A program made the position numbers and the translations under genes. 64,000 nt of DNA from Tilletia caries (Eukaryota > Basidiomycota > Exobasidiomycetes > Tilletiales > Tilletiaceae), in contig JALUTQ010000018.1 of assembly GCA_032718865.1 (NCBI GenBank), positions 682,001-746,000 on the forward strand. Reading direction: 5' to 3'. Positions 11,096-25,025 of this stretch are shown here, in pieces (within the stretch, counting starts at the first letter, position 1; every line of letters begins with the position of its first letter). The notes beneath the pieces are model-generated. The model was not told where the DNA came from and ran no database searches. It worked only from the letters and a program-made list of their open reading frames with translations.

Positions 11096-11683
11096 ATGAC
11101 AATGATCTCGGGGACTGCACATATTCGTGCACAGGCAGGCGATCGTGCCGACGGACCCTCCGCAGGAACATCAGGATCATCAGCACGTCGGACGATTAAT
11201 AAAGCAGTATCCTGTAGTGCACCACCGCGCGAAGGCCGTCGACAACGCGCCCGCTCACCACTCGTGCAAGCCGTCATTGAGCACTCGTGTGCCCTCCGCT
11301 GGCGGTACCACCTATACCGCTTCCTCGGCTTTCTTGCTCTCAACATTCTCTTCAGTGGCTTGTTCCGTTCTCCGGTGACGAGTTCGAGCAACAAGGACCT
11401 TGTCCACGACACGCCCAAGGATCTGGACGCACATGCACCTGGCTGGGCGCTCCAGCCCATCAAGGGCGTAGGCGGCGGTTGGATAGTCCCCAGCAGCGAG
11501 GTCGCCCACCTCGCCATCCAGCTCTCCCGTCCCGACCGCATAGGCTTCTTCAGCATTGAACACATCCCACGCGAACTCGTGCCGGACCGCAACAGTGTCC
11601 CACGCGGACGTCGAGCTCTGGGTCACTCCAACCCACACCCACACAAACTCACAACAATTTCTCAAGCTGTGAGCAAACTCTAA
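11096..11683 (+). pseudogene. SUN-domain-like protein, apparently broken in its C-terminal domain
   Basis: 195 codons from ATG at 11096; the frame is open upstream through repeat copy 2. The N-terminal region and hydrophobic span (YRFLGFLALNILFSGLF) parallel the upstream gene. The C-terminal part resembles the SUN domain of Sad1/UNC84 inner nuclear membrane proteins: PGWALQP, then a Gly/Trp turn, then LAIQLSRPDRI, then FSIEHIPRELVP. After NSV the SUN motif that should read 'xxDVEVWG' is present but in the next frame (HADVELW, about 11601-11621). The domain therefore looks frameshifted by one base, or an intron is missed. Intact SUN domains tether the nucleoskeleton to KASH proteins. The family call is by motif memory only. 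Confidence 0.5.
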
Positions 11684-11736
11684 GCTGGGACCGTACTGAC
11701 CTACTCACTTCGTTCTTCCTCATCCATCTCCTTCCC
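11607..11736 (+). repeat. Direct repeat pair in SUN-like 3' region, copy A
   Basis: Starts GACGTCGAGCTCT and includes AAGCTGTGAGCAAACT and AGCTGGGACCGTACTGACCT. Copy B is at 11760-11940 and carries the same blocks in the same order. Confidence 0.85.
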
Positions 11737-12490
11737 CACCCCCTTGACCCTTTCTACGCGACGTCGAGCTCTTGGTCATTCCCACTCACCCACTCACCCA
11801 CCCACCCACCCACCCACCCACCCACAAAAACACACACACACACGTCACACACACACACATATCACAATTCCGCAAGCTGTGAGCAAACTCCAAGCTGGGA
11901 CCGTACTGACCTCTTCCTTCCTCATCCATCTCCTTTCCCATCCGTCACTCTTGACATTGACCATACTCACACAGCGGTCTGCTGTTCTTCTTCTTCTTCT
12001 TCTTCTTCTTCTTCTGTCTTTGCATGCGCAGACACCGAGCCTCGAACTGGCCAGCACCTCCCTCACCTTCGCTTTTGTCGTCCTCGTCACCCTTGTCATT
12101 GCGTGAGTCACCACACCTCGGCCCCCTTCGCTTTTGTCCTTGTCGTCTCTAACCTCTTGCCATCTTTTCTTTCCTTGTCTTCGTTGTCTCCTCGTGATCC
12201 TTGTCGATCTTCTCTCCATCTGTTCCGCAATGTCATCGCCCGAACCACATACTCGTATTTGCATGTCCTCTGTTTGTGAACGCTGTGATCTCGTCCTTGC
12301 CATCACCGTCGACCTCTCTGTCTCTGCCATGCTGTCTGTTGGTCTGTGCGGGCACGGGCCGTCTCGGATTTTGGAAGGGTCCCCTTTTGGAAGATCGTCT
12401 TGCGTTCCTCGTTCCGAGCTTCCTTTCACCTGCCTTCGCACCACCACCCCTGCTCACCGCTGACCCTCACCCCTCTTGCGGAACGTCAGC
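11684..12490. other. Degenerate 3' flank and YVC1 promoter
   Basis: Holds the copy A/B repeats and a (TTC)n run at 11985-12014. A short hydrophobic reading frame (LTFAFVVLVTLVIA at about 12060-12104) may be a relic of the SUN-like locus. C/T-rich DNA then leads to the next start. No independent gene is convincing. Confidence 0.4.
11760..11940 (+). repeat. Direct repeat pair in SUN-like 3' region, copy B (expanded)
   Basis: Same blocks as copy A, but the A/C-rich middle is expanded into (CCCA)n and (CA)n microsatellites at about 11786-11860. This adds roughly 50 bp. Confidence 0.85.
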
Positions 12491-15100
12491 ATGTCAGACC
12501 CTTCTCACCTCGGACCAGGCAGCGCCAGTCGCCCGAAGCCGGCCCAGACTGGCTCCGGCAAGAAGAACAACATGAGCAGTAGCAGTCTCAAGAAGCCCTC
12601 CGCCCACGAGCTCCGATCGACCTACAGGGACGACGCCGAAGCAGAGGATGACCCCGAGCACCACGGCGCCTCCTCTGGCAACCACACCGTGGGCACCTCG
12701 GTCACGGACCCCATGGGATCCTCCGTCTCGACCCGTTTGCTTCCCCGGACGGACGTCAGCGCGAAGACGATCAGCGCGTTGATCCGGCGCTTGCGCGCCC
12801 TTGTCGTCCAGCTCATCCCGGCTGAGGTCGATTTGGAGACCATCACGGGCACGGAGGGCATCTTGAATGCTCAGGTTATTCACGCTTTTGACGAGGCTGG
12901 TGTGAGTGCGCACGCATGCTTTCCCTGATAGGGGCGATGTTCGAGTTGATGGAATGCTCATCAGTTTAACTCTTCCCTGCCTTCCCCTCTTGCCTTGATT
13001 TTCGCGGGTTCAGGGCGACTTTGCAGATGCTGTTCCCTTCTGTCTCATCGAGAGTTACCACGAGTTCCTGAAGGTGAGTGTCCCAACCAGGCTCTCCGAG
13101 TAAGCGCTCCGACACTCAAAAGTTCGCCTCCTTCTCCCCTCTTTTCAAACAGGATGCGGACAGGTCCGACTACGACCTGAACCACCTCCGCGCCGTCGCC
13201 TGCGAGATCCTCGCCCGCCGCATCGTCGCGCACTTCGAGAGCAGCGCCGAAGCGGACTACGCGGCGCGCCACCCGAACATCCGGGGCCGGTACGAAGGCA
13301 GCCATGTGTCGCTGTCGAAGCGGTTCCGGAAGGCGTTGCCGGATGGGAAGGTGGCTCGGCCGCGCTCGGCGCTGGAGAGTGCTGTTGATGGGGGATGTCA
13401 GGAGTTCTTGACGAGTCCGGAGGCGCAGCGGACTATTCATGCTATTGTGAGTTCTTCCCCTTTTGTCCCCCAGTTTTCTCTGGTTTCCCCGCATGTTTGG
13501 TCTGACGAGATCGTCGATTACTTCCCTTCCTCCCCTCGTAGTGGCGCGGCATGATCGTCCAAGCGTACGCGGACGATAAGTCAGGCGACATCTTCCTCGT
13601 CCGATACTCGCGGCGCTACTCGACCAAGTTTATCAAGCACTTCCACCCTTCGCGGCTCTCTGTCCCGCTGTACCAGTACCTGCTCTCCGTCTCGACCTGG
13701 GTGTGCTTTGTGGGCATCTACACGGTGGCGACGTGGGCGTACCGACCGCAGATCACGGTGTTCGAGCTGATCATGTACACCTGCTCGTTTGGGTACATCT
13801 CCGACGACCTGCTCCGCTGGATCAAGATCCGCGGCTTTGGGCAGATCTCGGTCTGGCTCGGCTTGGACATCTGCACGGACGTCTTTATGGCGGTCTCCTT
13901 CTTTCTTCGGGTGTGGTCGCTCTCGATCGAGGACTCGGGGGAGAGGGAGGAGATGCACAAGCTTAGTTTCCGGGTGCTCGTTTCGGCCGCGCCGTTTATT
14001 TGGATGCAGCTGTTGAGGATTGGGGATTGCACGCGCTTCTTTGGTGTTATTCAGGTGATCGTGATTCGGATGCTCAGCGAGAGTGCGGCTTTCTTTATCC
14101 TGCTCATTCTCGTTGGGTTTGGTGCTGCCCAGGCACTTTGGGGACTGAACGCGGTGAGTTTCGTCGTTGCTACGTGTTGGGGAGGTGCCCATTCCCTTGC
14201 TGACGCTGTCTCTCTCTCTCTTTCTGAAAGGTGGATCCACACCCCATCGACGATGCGGGCATCCGGCTCGTGGAACTGGTGCTCCAAGGTGTCCTCGGCG
14301 CGATGAGCTTCGGCACGATTTCGAACGGCTTCAGTGGAGCGTTCGGCAAGACGATTGCGTACGTCTACTACTTCATCCTGATCCTCATCCTGCGGTCGAT
14401 CCTTGTGGCCCTGTTCGGAACTGCATTCGCTTCGGTCCAGAAGAACGCGAACGATATCTACATGACGTTCTTCGCGGGTCGGGTCATCGACAGCATCGGC
14501 GTTCCTGATCGACACGTCTTCGTTGCGCCTTTCAACTTGATCGAGATCTTCGTTGCTGGCCCGTTGAGCCTGGTGTTGCCACGGAAGGCGTACAACAAGC
14601 TTGTGTTTGTAAGTTGGAGTACGAGGGTCAAGCTTCGAAACGCTCAGTTGTGGCTGGCTGGCTGACTGAGGCTCTTTCTTCGAACTTTATGACAGACCTT
14701 GCAATACATCATCTTCTTCCTCCCGCTGGTCATGATCGCCATGTACGAGAGCCAGGTCGATCGTCGTGCAGTCCGTGCGCAGCGCAAGGTCATCAGCGAG
14801 CCTATTGCGGGCGACGACCGGGAACATGCGGTGCAACTGGGCGAGCAAGGCACGGTCGAAGATCCCGCGGTGCCCGAGGATGCCCCTTCGTCCGAACTAC
14901 AGATCAGCCGGGTGCCGTTCAGCGAGTTGATCAAGGCGTTCGTGCCCGCGCAGACGTCGGAGAAGCAGCACGAGGTCCTGTTGAACCGGGTCCTCAGCAC
15001 GAACGGGATGGTGGGCGATGTGCTGTCTGAGCTCAAGGCGCTTCGGGAGGAGGTCAGCGCTTTGAAGGGGGCGGCGGCGGGTGGGGGCAAGAAGAAGTAG
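12491..15100 (+). CDS. YVC1: YVC1-type vacuolar TRP cation channel
   Basis: Six exons join in phase (12491-12901, 13014-13073, 13153-13446, 13542-14153, 14231-14608, 14696-15100) to give 719 aa. The cytosolic N-terminal domain (about 1-275) is followed by six or more hydrophobic segments between about residues 285 and 560, including WVCFVGIYTVATWAY, a pore-proximal region and YVYYFILILILRSILVALF. The exon after the pore encodes the IYMTFFAGRVIDSIGVPD stretch, and the C-terminus is a short coiled-coil-like helix ending in a Lys run. Architecture and sequence match fungal Yvc1/TRPY channels, which release vacuolar Ca2+ on hyperosmotic shock. No TPTE-rich acidic C-terminal calcium-binding motif is obvious. 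Confidence 0.85.
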
Positions 15101-15579
15101 CTGGGACTTCTGTATGGATCCCCCCCTGTGCCGAGACGGAGGATTTTCACCCATCTCTCTTTCATGCTTTTACTCTCATCTCAGCGTACCCTGGATTTAC
15201 ATATCGAATAACGTTTCGCTCGCTATCGTATAGCATCGTATGTATCTCCGTTTTGCATATCGTCAATTGAATCGTCTTTGGACTTTGGAGCTGCCCGCTG
15301 CCGACTGCAGTCTGCACTCGCCGACGCTGGAGGACTCGCGTGATGGGTGCAGGGCATGTTTGCATGAGCCCGCTGCTTGGGAAGAAGCGAGTGAGTGATA
15401 AGGAGGGGTTGCGGGCAAAACGGGGTGGGAACGGGGAGGCAAAGGCCACCGCCCACCGGTGACCGGACCTACCTTCTTATCAGGGAGTCATCGCATTCAT
15501 TGACAGGCCAGCTTCCCTTCCCATCGACGACCACCACTTCTCGTTGTCGTGCTTAGCCTTAGAGAAGAGCATCGAAGAC
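15101..15579. other. YVC1 3' end and ARG5,6 promoter
   Basis: A 479-bp interval with no gene. The only signal worth marking is the GAGTCAT element listed separately. Confidence 0.4.
15485..15491 (-). promoter_or_regulatory. Gcn4/Cpc1-type site (ATGACTC) upstream of ARG5,6
   Basis: GAGTCAT on the plus strand is the reverse complement of ATGACTC. It lies about 90 bp before the ARG5,6 start. General amino-acid control by Gcn4/CpcA of arginine genes is well established in fungi; its use here is inferred. Confidence 0.45.
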
Positions 15580-19349
<3,770 letters not shown>

Positions 19350-19507
19350 GAAGAATCCAAATCGACCATCTGCGGTTTTGCAGATGGACAACCCTCTACT
19401 CATCACACATCACGCATCACTTCGCAAGTAGCGTACCAACAATCAAAAGAAATCAATTTGCTCGTACAAGTCCTGGGGGAAAGTGGCTGTGTGATGCGTC
19501 TGATTTA

Positions 19508-20108
19508 TCAGAAGCCTGATGAGGAAAGGGAGAGTGGTCAGCTCATGGAACAGGTGTACACAGCGCTCTGGGCAAGACAACTCACGGCTGGCGAAAGAGG
19601 CTTGCTGCTGGAAGCCGAGACGGAGACAATTCCGTGGTAGGAACGGCCCGCACTGAGGCGCATAAAACTCGGCGCCCGTCTGTTCGTTGATATACGCCGC
19701 CAAGCTCTCCAACGACCTCGGACCCTGATAAGTCTCCTTCGCGCTGTTCCCGCCCTTCGCCTCGAAGAGCTTCAACGTCGGGAAACCGGCGATGTCAAAA
19801 GTCTTAGAGGCGCTCCTGTTGGAGTCCGCGTCGACTTTGGCTACGACGATGCGGTCTTTTTCGTGTGCGAAGCCGTCGGCGAGCTGTTCGTAGATGGGAG
19901 CGAGGTTCTTGCAGTGGCCGCACCAGGGGGCGAAGAATTCGACGAGGGCCGAGGGGCCGGGCCCGCTGGCGCCGGTGCTGCTGAGGGATTTGAGCTGCGA
20001 TTCGGGGTCTTTGGTCCAGTCTGCTACGTTGGAGGCGAAAGTGGTGCTGGGGAGGGAGAGCAGGAGGAGGGCGGAGCCTGTGAGGAGGGTGCTGGGTGAG
20101 AGACGCAT
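19508..20108 (-). CDS. ER protein disulfide isomerase with a single thioredoxin domain
   Basis: ATG at 20108 starts a signal peptide (MRLSPSTLLTGSALLLLSLP, then ending about TTFAS). A thioredoxin domain follows, with the active site EFFAPWCGHCKNLAP, a VAKVDAD strand, the cis-Pro loop (FDIAGFPTLKLF) and YQGPRSLESLAAYI. I placed an intron at 19516-19585 (GTGAGT...CAG), giving 176 aa that end shortly after the domain. Without splicing the frame runs to 19443 (221 aa) with an unconvincing tail. Neither form ends in an HDEL-like retrieval signal. Fungal relatives (TigA/Erp38, Mpd1) usually have a second domain, so this is a short form or the 3' structure is misjudged. The start lies 205 bp from the divergent MOG1 start. 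Confidence 0.75.
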
Positions 20109-20313
20109 GGTTTGATGCTTTGCTGTGCTGGGAATGGGCTTGGGATGCTGGGTGGAAGGAAGGAAGGGTGGCCAAAGCGTGTGGACGTGGATCCGAGAGG
20201 GTGACGGTGGAAAGGCTCCGAGCAGGGAGTGGAGCCTTACGGCCGTAGTCGATCGCTGCCATGTGGCTTGCTCACCACCACGCATCCCATACATAACTCA
20301 CAGGCTGGTTGCG

Positions 20314-21018
20314 ATGCCGTCGGTTGTGGCAGGAAGCTCGTCCAGTCGTCCGCTGTTCGGCGGGAGCATCGTTGCTGATCTCCCAGCGTCGTGGAAGGAC
20401 GTCAGGTGAGTTTCCTTGTCCTTTTCATGTCCAAGTGATGGAGCTCGAACTCATCCTTGCATTTCGAATTCTACAGCGATTTCCGGCAGGTGCCAGACAA
20501 CCAGGAGGTCTTTGTCAGTCCAGACACGGATCCCAATGGTGAGGCTTCCCTCATTGTCGAGGTTCTGCAGAAGGTAGACCAGACCGAGCTTGAGGCAGCT
20601 GTACGGTGAGTCAAGTCTCCCATTCCCAAGCATACAGCGAAGACTTGGCTGATATCGTTTGAATTCCAGATTCCATTTCGACTCGATCGCACACGACAAC
20701 GACGCCGAAGAGTCACACGTCGTCCGGACATGGAGCCTCGACGGGAAGCCGCAGCCGATGATGCTGAGCGGGACCCAGATGGTGAAGAAGTTCGGCAAGG
20801 ACTCGGAAGCGAGTAAATGGGTGGAGATCTGGGTTGCGCTGTGGCGGATCGAAGGCAAGAACGTGGACCTGGTCATGAGCGTCAACGCTTCGGGGTCGGG
20901 GTCGGTGTCGGAAGCGGGCGATGGGGAGGGGCAGTCTGCGCGGGAGGGAGAGGTGGCGCGTATCTTTGAGCGTGCGGCCAGCAGTCTGTCCATTGTTGAC
21001 CATGGCCTCTTTGCATGA
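20314..21018 (+). CDS. MOG1: Ran-GTPase-binding nuclear import factor Mog1
   Basis: Three exons (20314-20405, 20477-20605, 20670-21018) give 189 aa, the usual Mog1 size. The start PLFGGSIVADLPASWKDVSD and the diagnostic FRQVPDNQEVFVS are intact, followed by SLIVEVLQ and the beta-strand FHFDSIAHDNDA. Mog1 binds Gsp1/Ran and promotes nucleotide release, supporting nuclear protein import. The C-terminal half has a small Ser/Gly-rich insert (about residues 145-165) not typical of the family. Confidence 0.92.
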
Positions 21019-21204
21019 GAATCGTTGCGCAACGATGGGTGTGTTTGCTGCTGCCACGCGGTTGGACTGAAAAAAAAAAATTGGCCTGCCTGCCTTCGTT
21101 CGCATCGCTTCCCTCCTTCCTTCTCCCTTCTTCTCTCTCTCTTGGGTTCATCCCCGTCGCCATCCCTCGCACCTCCTCACCCATACGCTCGTCCCTCTCC
21201 CATA

Positions 21205-23214
21205 ATGTCTCCTGCCCCCATCGCAGACGCAAGCTCATCCACCGCAGCAATGTCCCACACCGGCCCTTACCTCGACCCTTCCCATGCACTCGAACACCTC
21301 AAGACCTACGACACTCCAGATGGTCTCTCGGTCCAGGACCTGATGTCCTCCGCCAAGCACGGTGGCCTGACCTACAACGACCTCCTCATCCTGCCCGGCT
21401 ACATCGACTTCCCAGCGTCAGAAGTACCCCTGCTCACACGCGTCACCCGCAACGTCGCCCTCAACACACCCTTCCTCTCCGCACCCATGGACACCGTCAC
21501 CGAGACACAGATGGCAATCAGCATGGCCCTCATGGGCGGCCTCGGCGTCATCCACAACAACGTCAGCCCCGAGGAGCAGGCACAGATGGTCCGCAACGTC
21601 AAGAAGTTCGAGAACGGATTCATCACCGAGCCCTTATGTCTTACCCCGAGCGAGACTGTCGGCGACGTCCTCGACATCAAGCAGCGCTTTGGCTTCGGCG
21701 GTATCCCCATCACTGGTGCGTATTTTATTCTCGTTCCTTGGCTTCTTTCTCATTTCCCCTCTCCCTCCTTTTCCCGCTGGCAAAACGCAAACGCATGCGC
21801 CAAGCTCGTGTATGATGAGAAAACTTTGATTATGCTGTTAACCTTCGTTCTGCTTAGGGCCGTCCTTAGACTTGGACTGGTCGCTGCAGACTTCTCAATC
21901 CATGTCCACTGACACACGAGCACCTCCCCCAACCTTCTCCCTAACCCCTCAACCTGTTCCCACTTCTCACTCAGATCACTGACTTGCCTTTTTCTGTTCC
22001 CCTCTCTGTCCATTCCCTCTATGTGGCCTCACACAGACACCGGCAAACTTCACGGCAAGCTTCTCGGTATCGTCACCGCCCGCGACGTCCAGTTCCGGGA
22101 CCCTTCTCTGCCTCTCAGTGATGTCATGACAAAGGACCTCGTCACTGCGCCCAAGGGCATCACTCTCGAGCAAGCCAACTCCATACTCCGCGACTCGAAG
22201 AAGGGCAAGCTTCCCATTGTCGACAATGACGGCCGTCTCGTCTCCCTCCTTGCCCGGTCCGACTTGCTCAAGAACCAAAACTACCCCTTGGCAAACAAGC
22301 GGCCCGACACCAAGCAGCTCTACTGTGCCGCTGCTGTGGGGACTCGGCCTTCGGACCAGGAACGTCTGCGTCTGCTCGTCGAGGCCGGTCTCGACATTGT
22401 CGTCCTCGACTCATCTCAGGGGAACAGCGTTTACCAGATGGACATGATTCGCTGGATCAAGTCGACCTTCCCCTCCCTCGAGGTCGTTGCTGGTAACGTC
22501 GTCACCCGCGAACAGGCTGCGAACCTCATTGCCGCTGGCGCCGATGCGCTCCGGGTCGGCATGGGCTCCGGCTCCATCTGCATTACCCAGGAAGTCATGG
22601 CTGTCGGTCGACCCCAAGGCACGGCTGTCTACGCCGTCTCGAGCTTTGCGGCTCAGTTTGGCGTACCCGTCATTGCCGACGGTGGTATCGGCAACGTCGG
22701 CCACATTGCCAAGGCCCTCGCCCTCGGTGCCAGCGCTGTCATGATGGGCGGCCTTCTCGCCGGTACCACGGAGTCGCCTGGCGACTACTTTTACCGCGAC
22801 GGGAAGCGATTGAAGGGGTACCGCGGTATGGGTTCCATCGAGGCTATGGAGCACCAGAAGACCAAGAAGTCGGCGAGTGGTAAGGCGTCGGCAACAGGAG
22901 GCGCTGCGGCGAAGGCGGCCACTGGCGACGAGAACGCGGCCACGCAACGGTACTTCTCCGAGTCGGACGCCGTCAAGGTTGCCCAGGGTGTCTCGGGCGC
23001 GGTGCAAGATAAGGGGTCGGTGCTCAAGTTTGTGCCGTACCTGTACACGGGCGTGCAGCACTCGCTGCAGGACATGGGTGTGCGCAGCCTGGCTGGGCTG
23101 AGGAAGGAGGTGCAGGAGGGGCGGGTGCGGTTCGAGTTGCGGACTGCGTCTGCTCAGGTTGAGGGTGGTGTGCACGGGTTGGTGAACTATGAGAAGAGGC
23201 TCTTCTCGTCGTAG
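21205..23214 (+). CDS. IMD: Inosine-5'-monophosphate dehydrogenase
   Basis: Two exons (21205-21715, 22037-23214) join in phase to 562 aa. The N-terminal [16 protein letters not shown] and [11 protein letters not shown] are canonical. A CBS pair follows ([34 protein letters not shown]). The barrel then has the substrate loop GSGSICIT with catalytic Cys near residue 348, [31 protein letters not shown] and the flap [12 protein letters not shown]. The enzyme oxidises IMP to XMP, the committed step of GTP synthesis in the cytosol. A Lys/Ala/Ser-rich insert of about 25 residues follows the flap. The single intron (321 bp) is much longer than its neighbours. Confidence 0.96.
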
Positions 23215-23466
23215 GCCCTCTCACCCCGTCCTCGCCCTCTATTCGTACGTTCAACTTTTTTTTTCTTTTTTTTTCTCCCTTTCGTCTGTACTATCTGTCT
23301 CCCCCCACTCTTCTCCTATGCATGTTCTCAACTCGTACCTTTACCCCCAAGCTGGCTTCTCAGCCTCCTTCAAAACGCAATTCGCATCGAACATACATCT
23401 TACATCCCTCACATCCTCTCCTTCCACGTTGACGAAAGATACTGTTCTGATTGAACTGGGGCCAGG

Positions 23467-24796
23467 TCATCCCTGCCCAGGCGGTTCTTCCTCGGGTTCG
23501 GGGGATTTCCTGGAGAGGCGAGTTCAGCGGGAAAGCAGAAAGGGAAGGCAACGATGAAAGGTGGGAGGAGGGGTGAAAGACGTACCCTAATCGGACGCGT
23601 AGGGAATTTGTGAGGATGTACTCTGCGCGAGCTTCTAGTTCTGGTATGCTCCCGCCGAGGATCTCGACTTCGCCTGGTCGGAGGAGGACCTGGATACCGT
23701 CGTGAAGGAGCGTGCTAAGGTCATCATGAGAAGAAGACGTCGAAGTTGACGCGAGGAGAGGGGAACGTACCTGACCGCGTCGTACCTCCGAGCCTTTCAG
23801 CAAGACTTTACACCCCAACAACGTCCTCTGCGGCCCCTGCTCCCTCACCTCCTCCCCCCCTTCCTCATCCTCCCTCCTGCCATTCATCGACAACGCCTCG
23901 ATCCGAGAGTGCTCAAAGGCAGGCAGGAGTAACTCGGCATGTCCGTCGGACAGGTGGAGCCTGATCAGACTCCGTGGGTAGATCGTCGGGTTGGAGAGGG
24001 AGGCGAGCTGCGTTTCGGACGAGTGGAAGGCTGACATGTGATCTTCCTCTCCTTCTTGTTGTTGGGCTTGGTCCTCGGCGGCTTGTTGGCGGTCTTCGCG
24101 CTGGCGACGGTCGTGCTCGGCTGCTGCGCCTGAGGCGGCTTGGTTTGAGTTGGAGTGCGGCAGGCGTGGAGGGGCTAGACGGGCTTCTTTTAGGGCGGCG
24201 AGGACGTCGAGTTGGGTTTGGGCTGGGATACCGACGTCTTTTGTGAATCGTTCCAATTCCATCCCAATGAAAGATGTGTTCCGAGGATCAATTCAAAAAA
24301 AAAAAGTCTGTTGGGTTCAACCCTCGACATGGGAGCAGGAGTAGGGGGGGGGGGGGGGTGAATGACTCACCCATTATTCCCACGATCTGAAGAAGTATGC
24401 CCCGATTCCGCTCGCCGAGTCTGTGCTTATGCCTGGTGAGGACATCGGCCGGAAGGACGCCGTTCTCGGTCGAGTCCGCCAGGTCGGCGTGCAGGAGTTG
24501 TTGGTTGGTCTGCCGGATGAGGGTCCGGTCTGTCGGTCTTGCGGGAAGGGCAGATTCGAGGAGGTACTCGACGCAGCCTTCTCTGTAGGAAACGTAAGGG
24601 TATCAGACGTAACGTGAGCTCTGAAGAACGGATTTAAGAAGGGCGAAGATGAAGGAGGAAAGGAGAGGAGAACGTACAGCCATTCTTGACGGACGGTCAT
24701 TGTGGGATAGCGAGCCCGGAGCCAGCTGGAGAGGACGGCAGGGACGACGCTGTTCGTCGCTGGCTGGTTGCGACTGCTACTGCCTGCACTTGCCAT
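23467..24796 (-). CDS. RMI1: RMI1, OB-fold subunit of the Sgs1/BLM-Top3-Rmi1 dissolvasome
   Basis: Five exons (24796-24678, 24582-24371, 24237-23771, 23689-23586, 23509-23467) join in phase to 314 aa. The N-terminal helical part (LSSWLRARYPTMTVRQEWLE, then CVEYLLES) and the segment GILLQIVGIMGDVGIPAQTQ match the RMI1 N-terminal fold. The OB-fold ends with LLGCKVLLKGSEVRRGQ spliced to VLLRPGEVEILGG, the typical family signature. A Gln/Glu/Ser-rich insert separates the two parts. The protein stimulates Top3 to dissolve double Holliday junctions in the nucleus. I chose the acceptor at 23690 because it alone restores the conserved join. The start lies 229 bp from the divergent BLES03-like start. 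Confidence 0.82.
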
Positions 24797-25025
24797 CTCT
24801 CACTCATAACAGAATGCTCGCGTTGGAAGGATGACATGAGTGTGGTGATGGAAGTGTTGTTCTCTGACCCTGTCACTGAGAAGAACCCGAACGCGTCGCG
24901 TCGCGTCGTTCCAGATGACGCGCTTGGGCCGCAGACTAGAGAGCAACACTTTTTTGAGAAGATCGGTTCTCCTTACCGACTACCATCATCGTCTGAACGA
25001 CTGAACGAGCGGGTAGCTGCCAGCA

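Noticed and set aside
22411..23175. 254-codon open frame on the minus strand
   Set aside because: Antisense to IMP dehydrogenase.
23727..23770. Short RMI1 intron ending at TTAG (23727)
   Set aside because: It is only about 56 bp and breaks the frame. The acceptor at 23690 keeps phase and restores the conserved VRRGQ-VLLRPGEVEILGG join.
24300..24330. tRNA B-box-like GGTTCAACCC
   Set aside because: No A-box or acceptor stem around it; it lies in an RMI1 intron.
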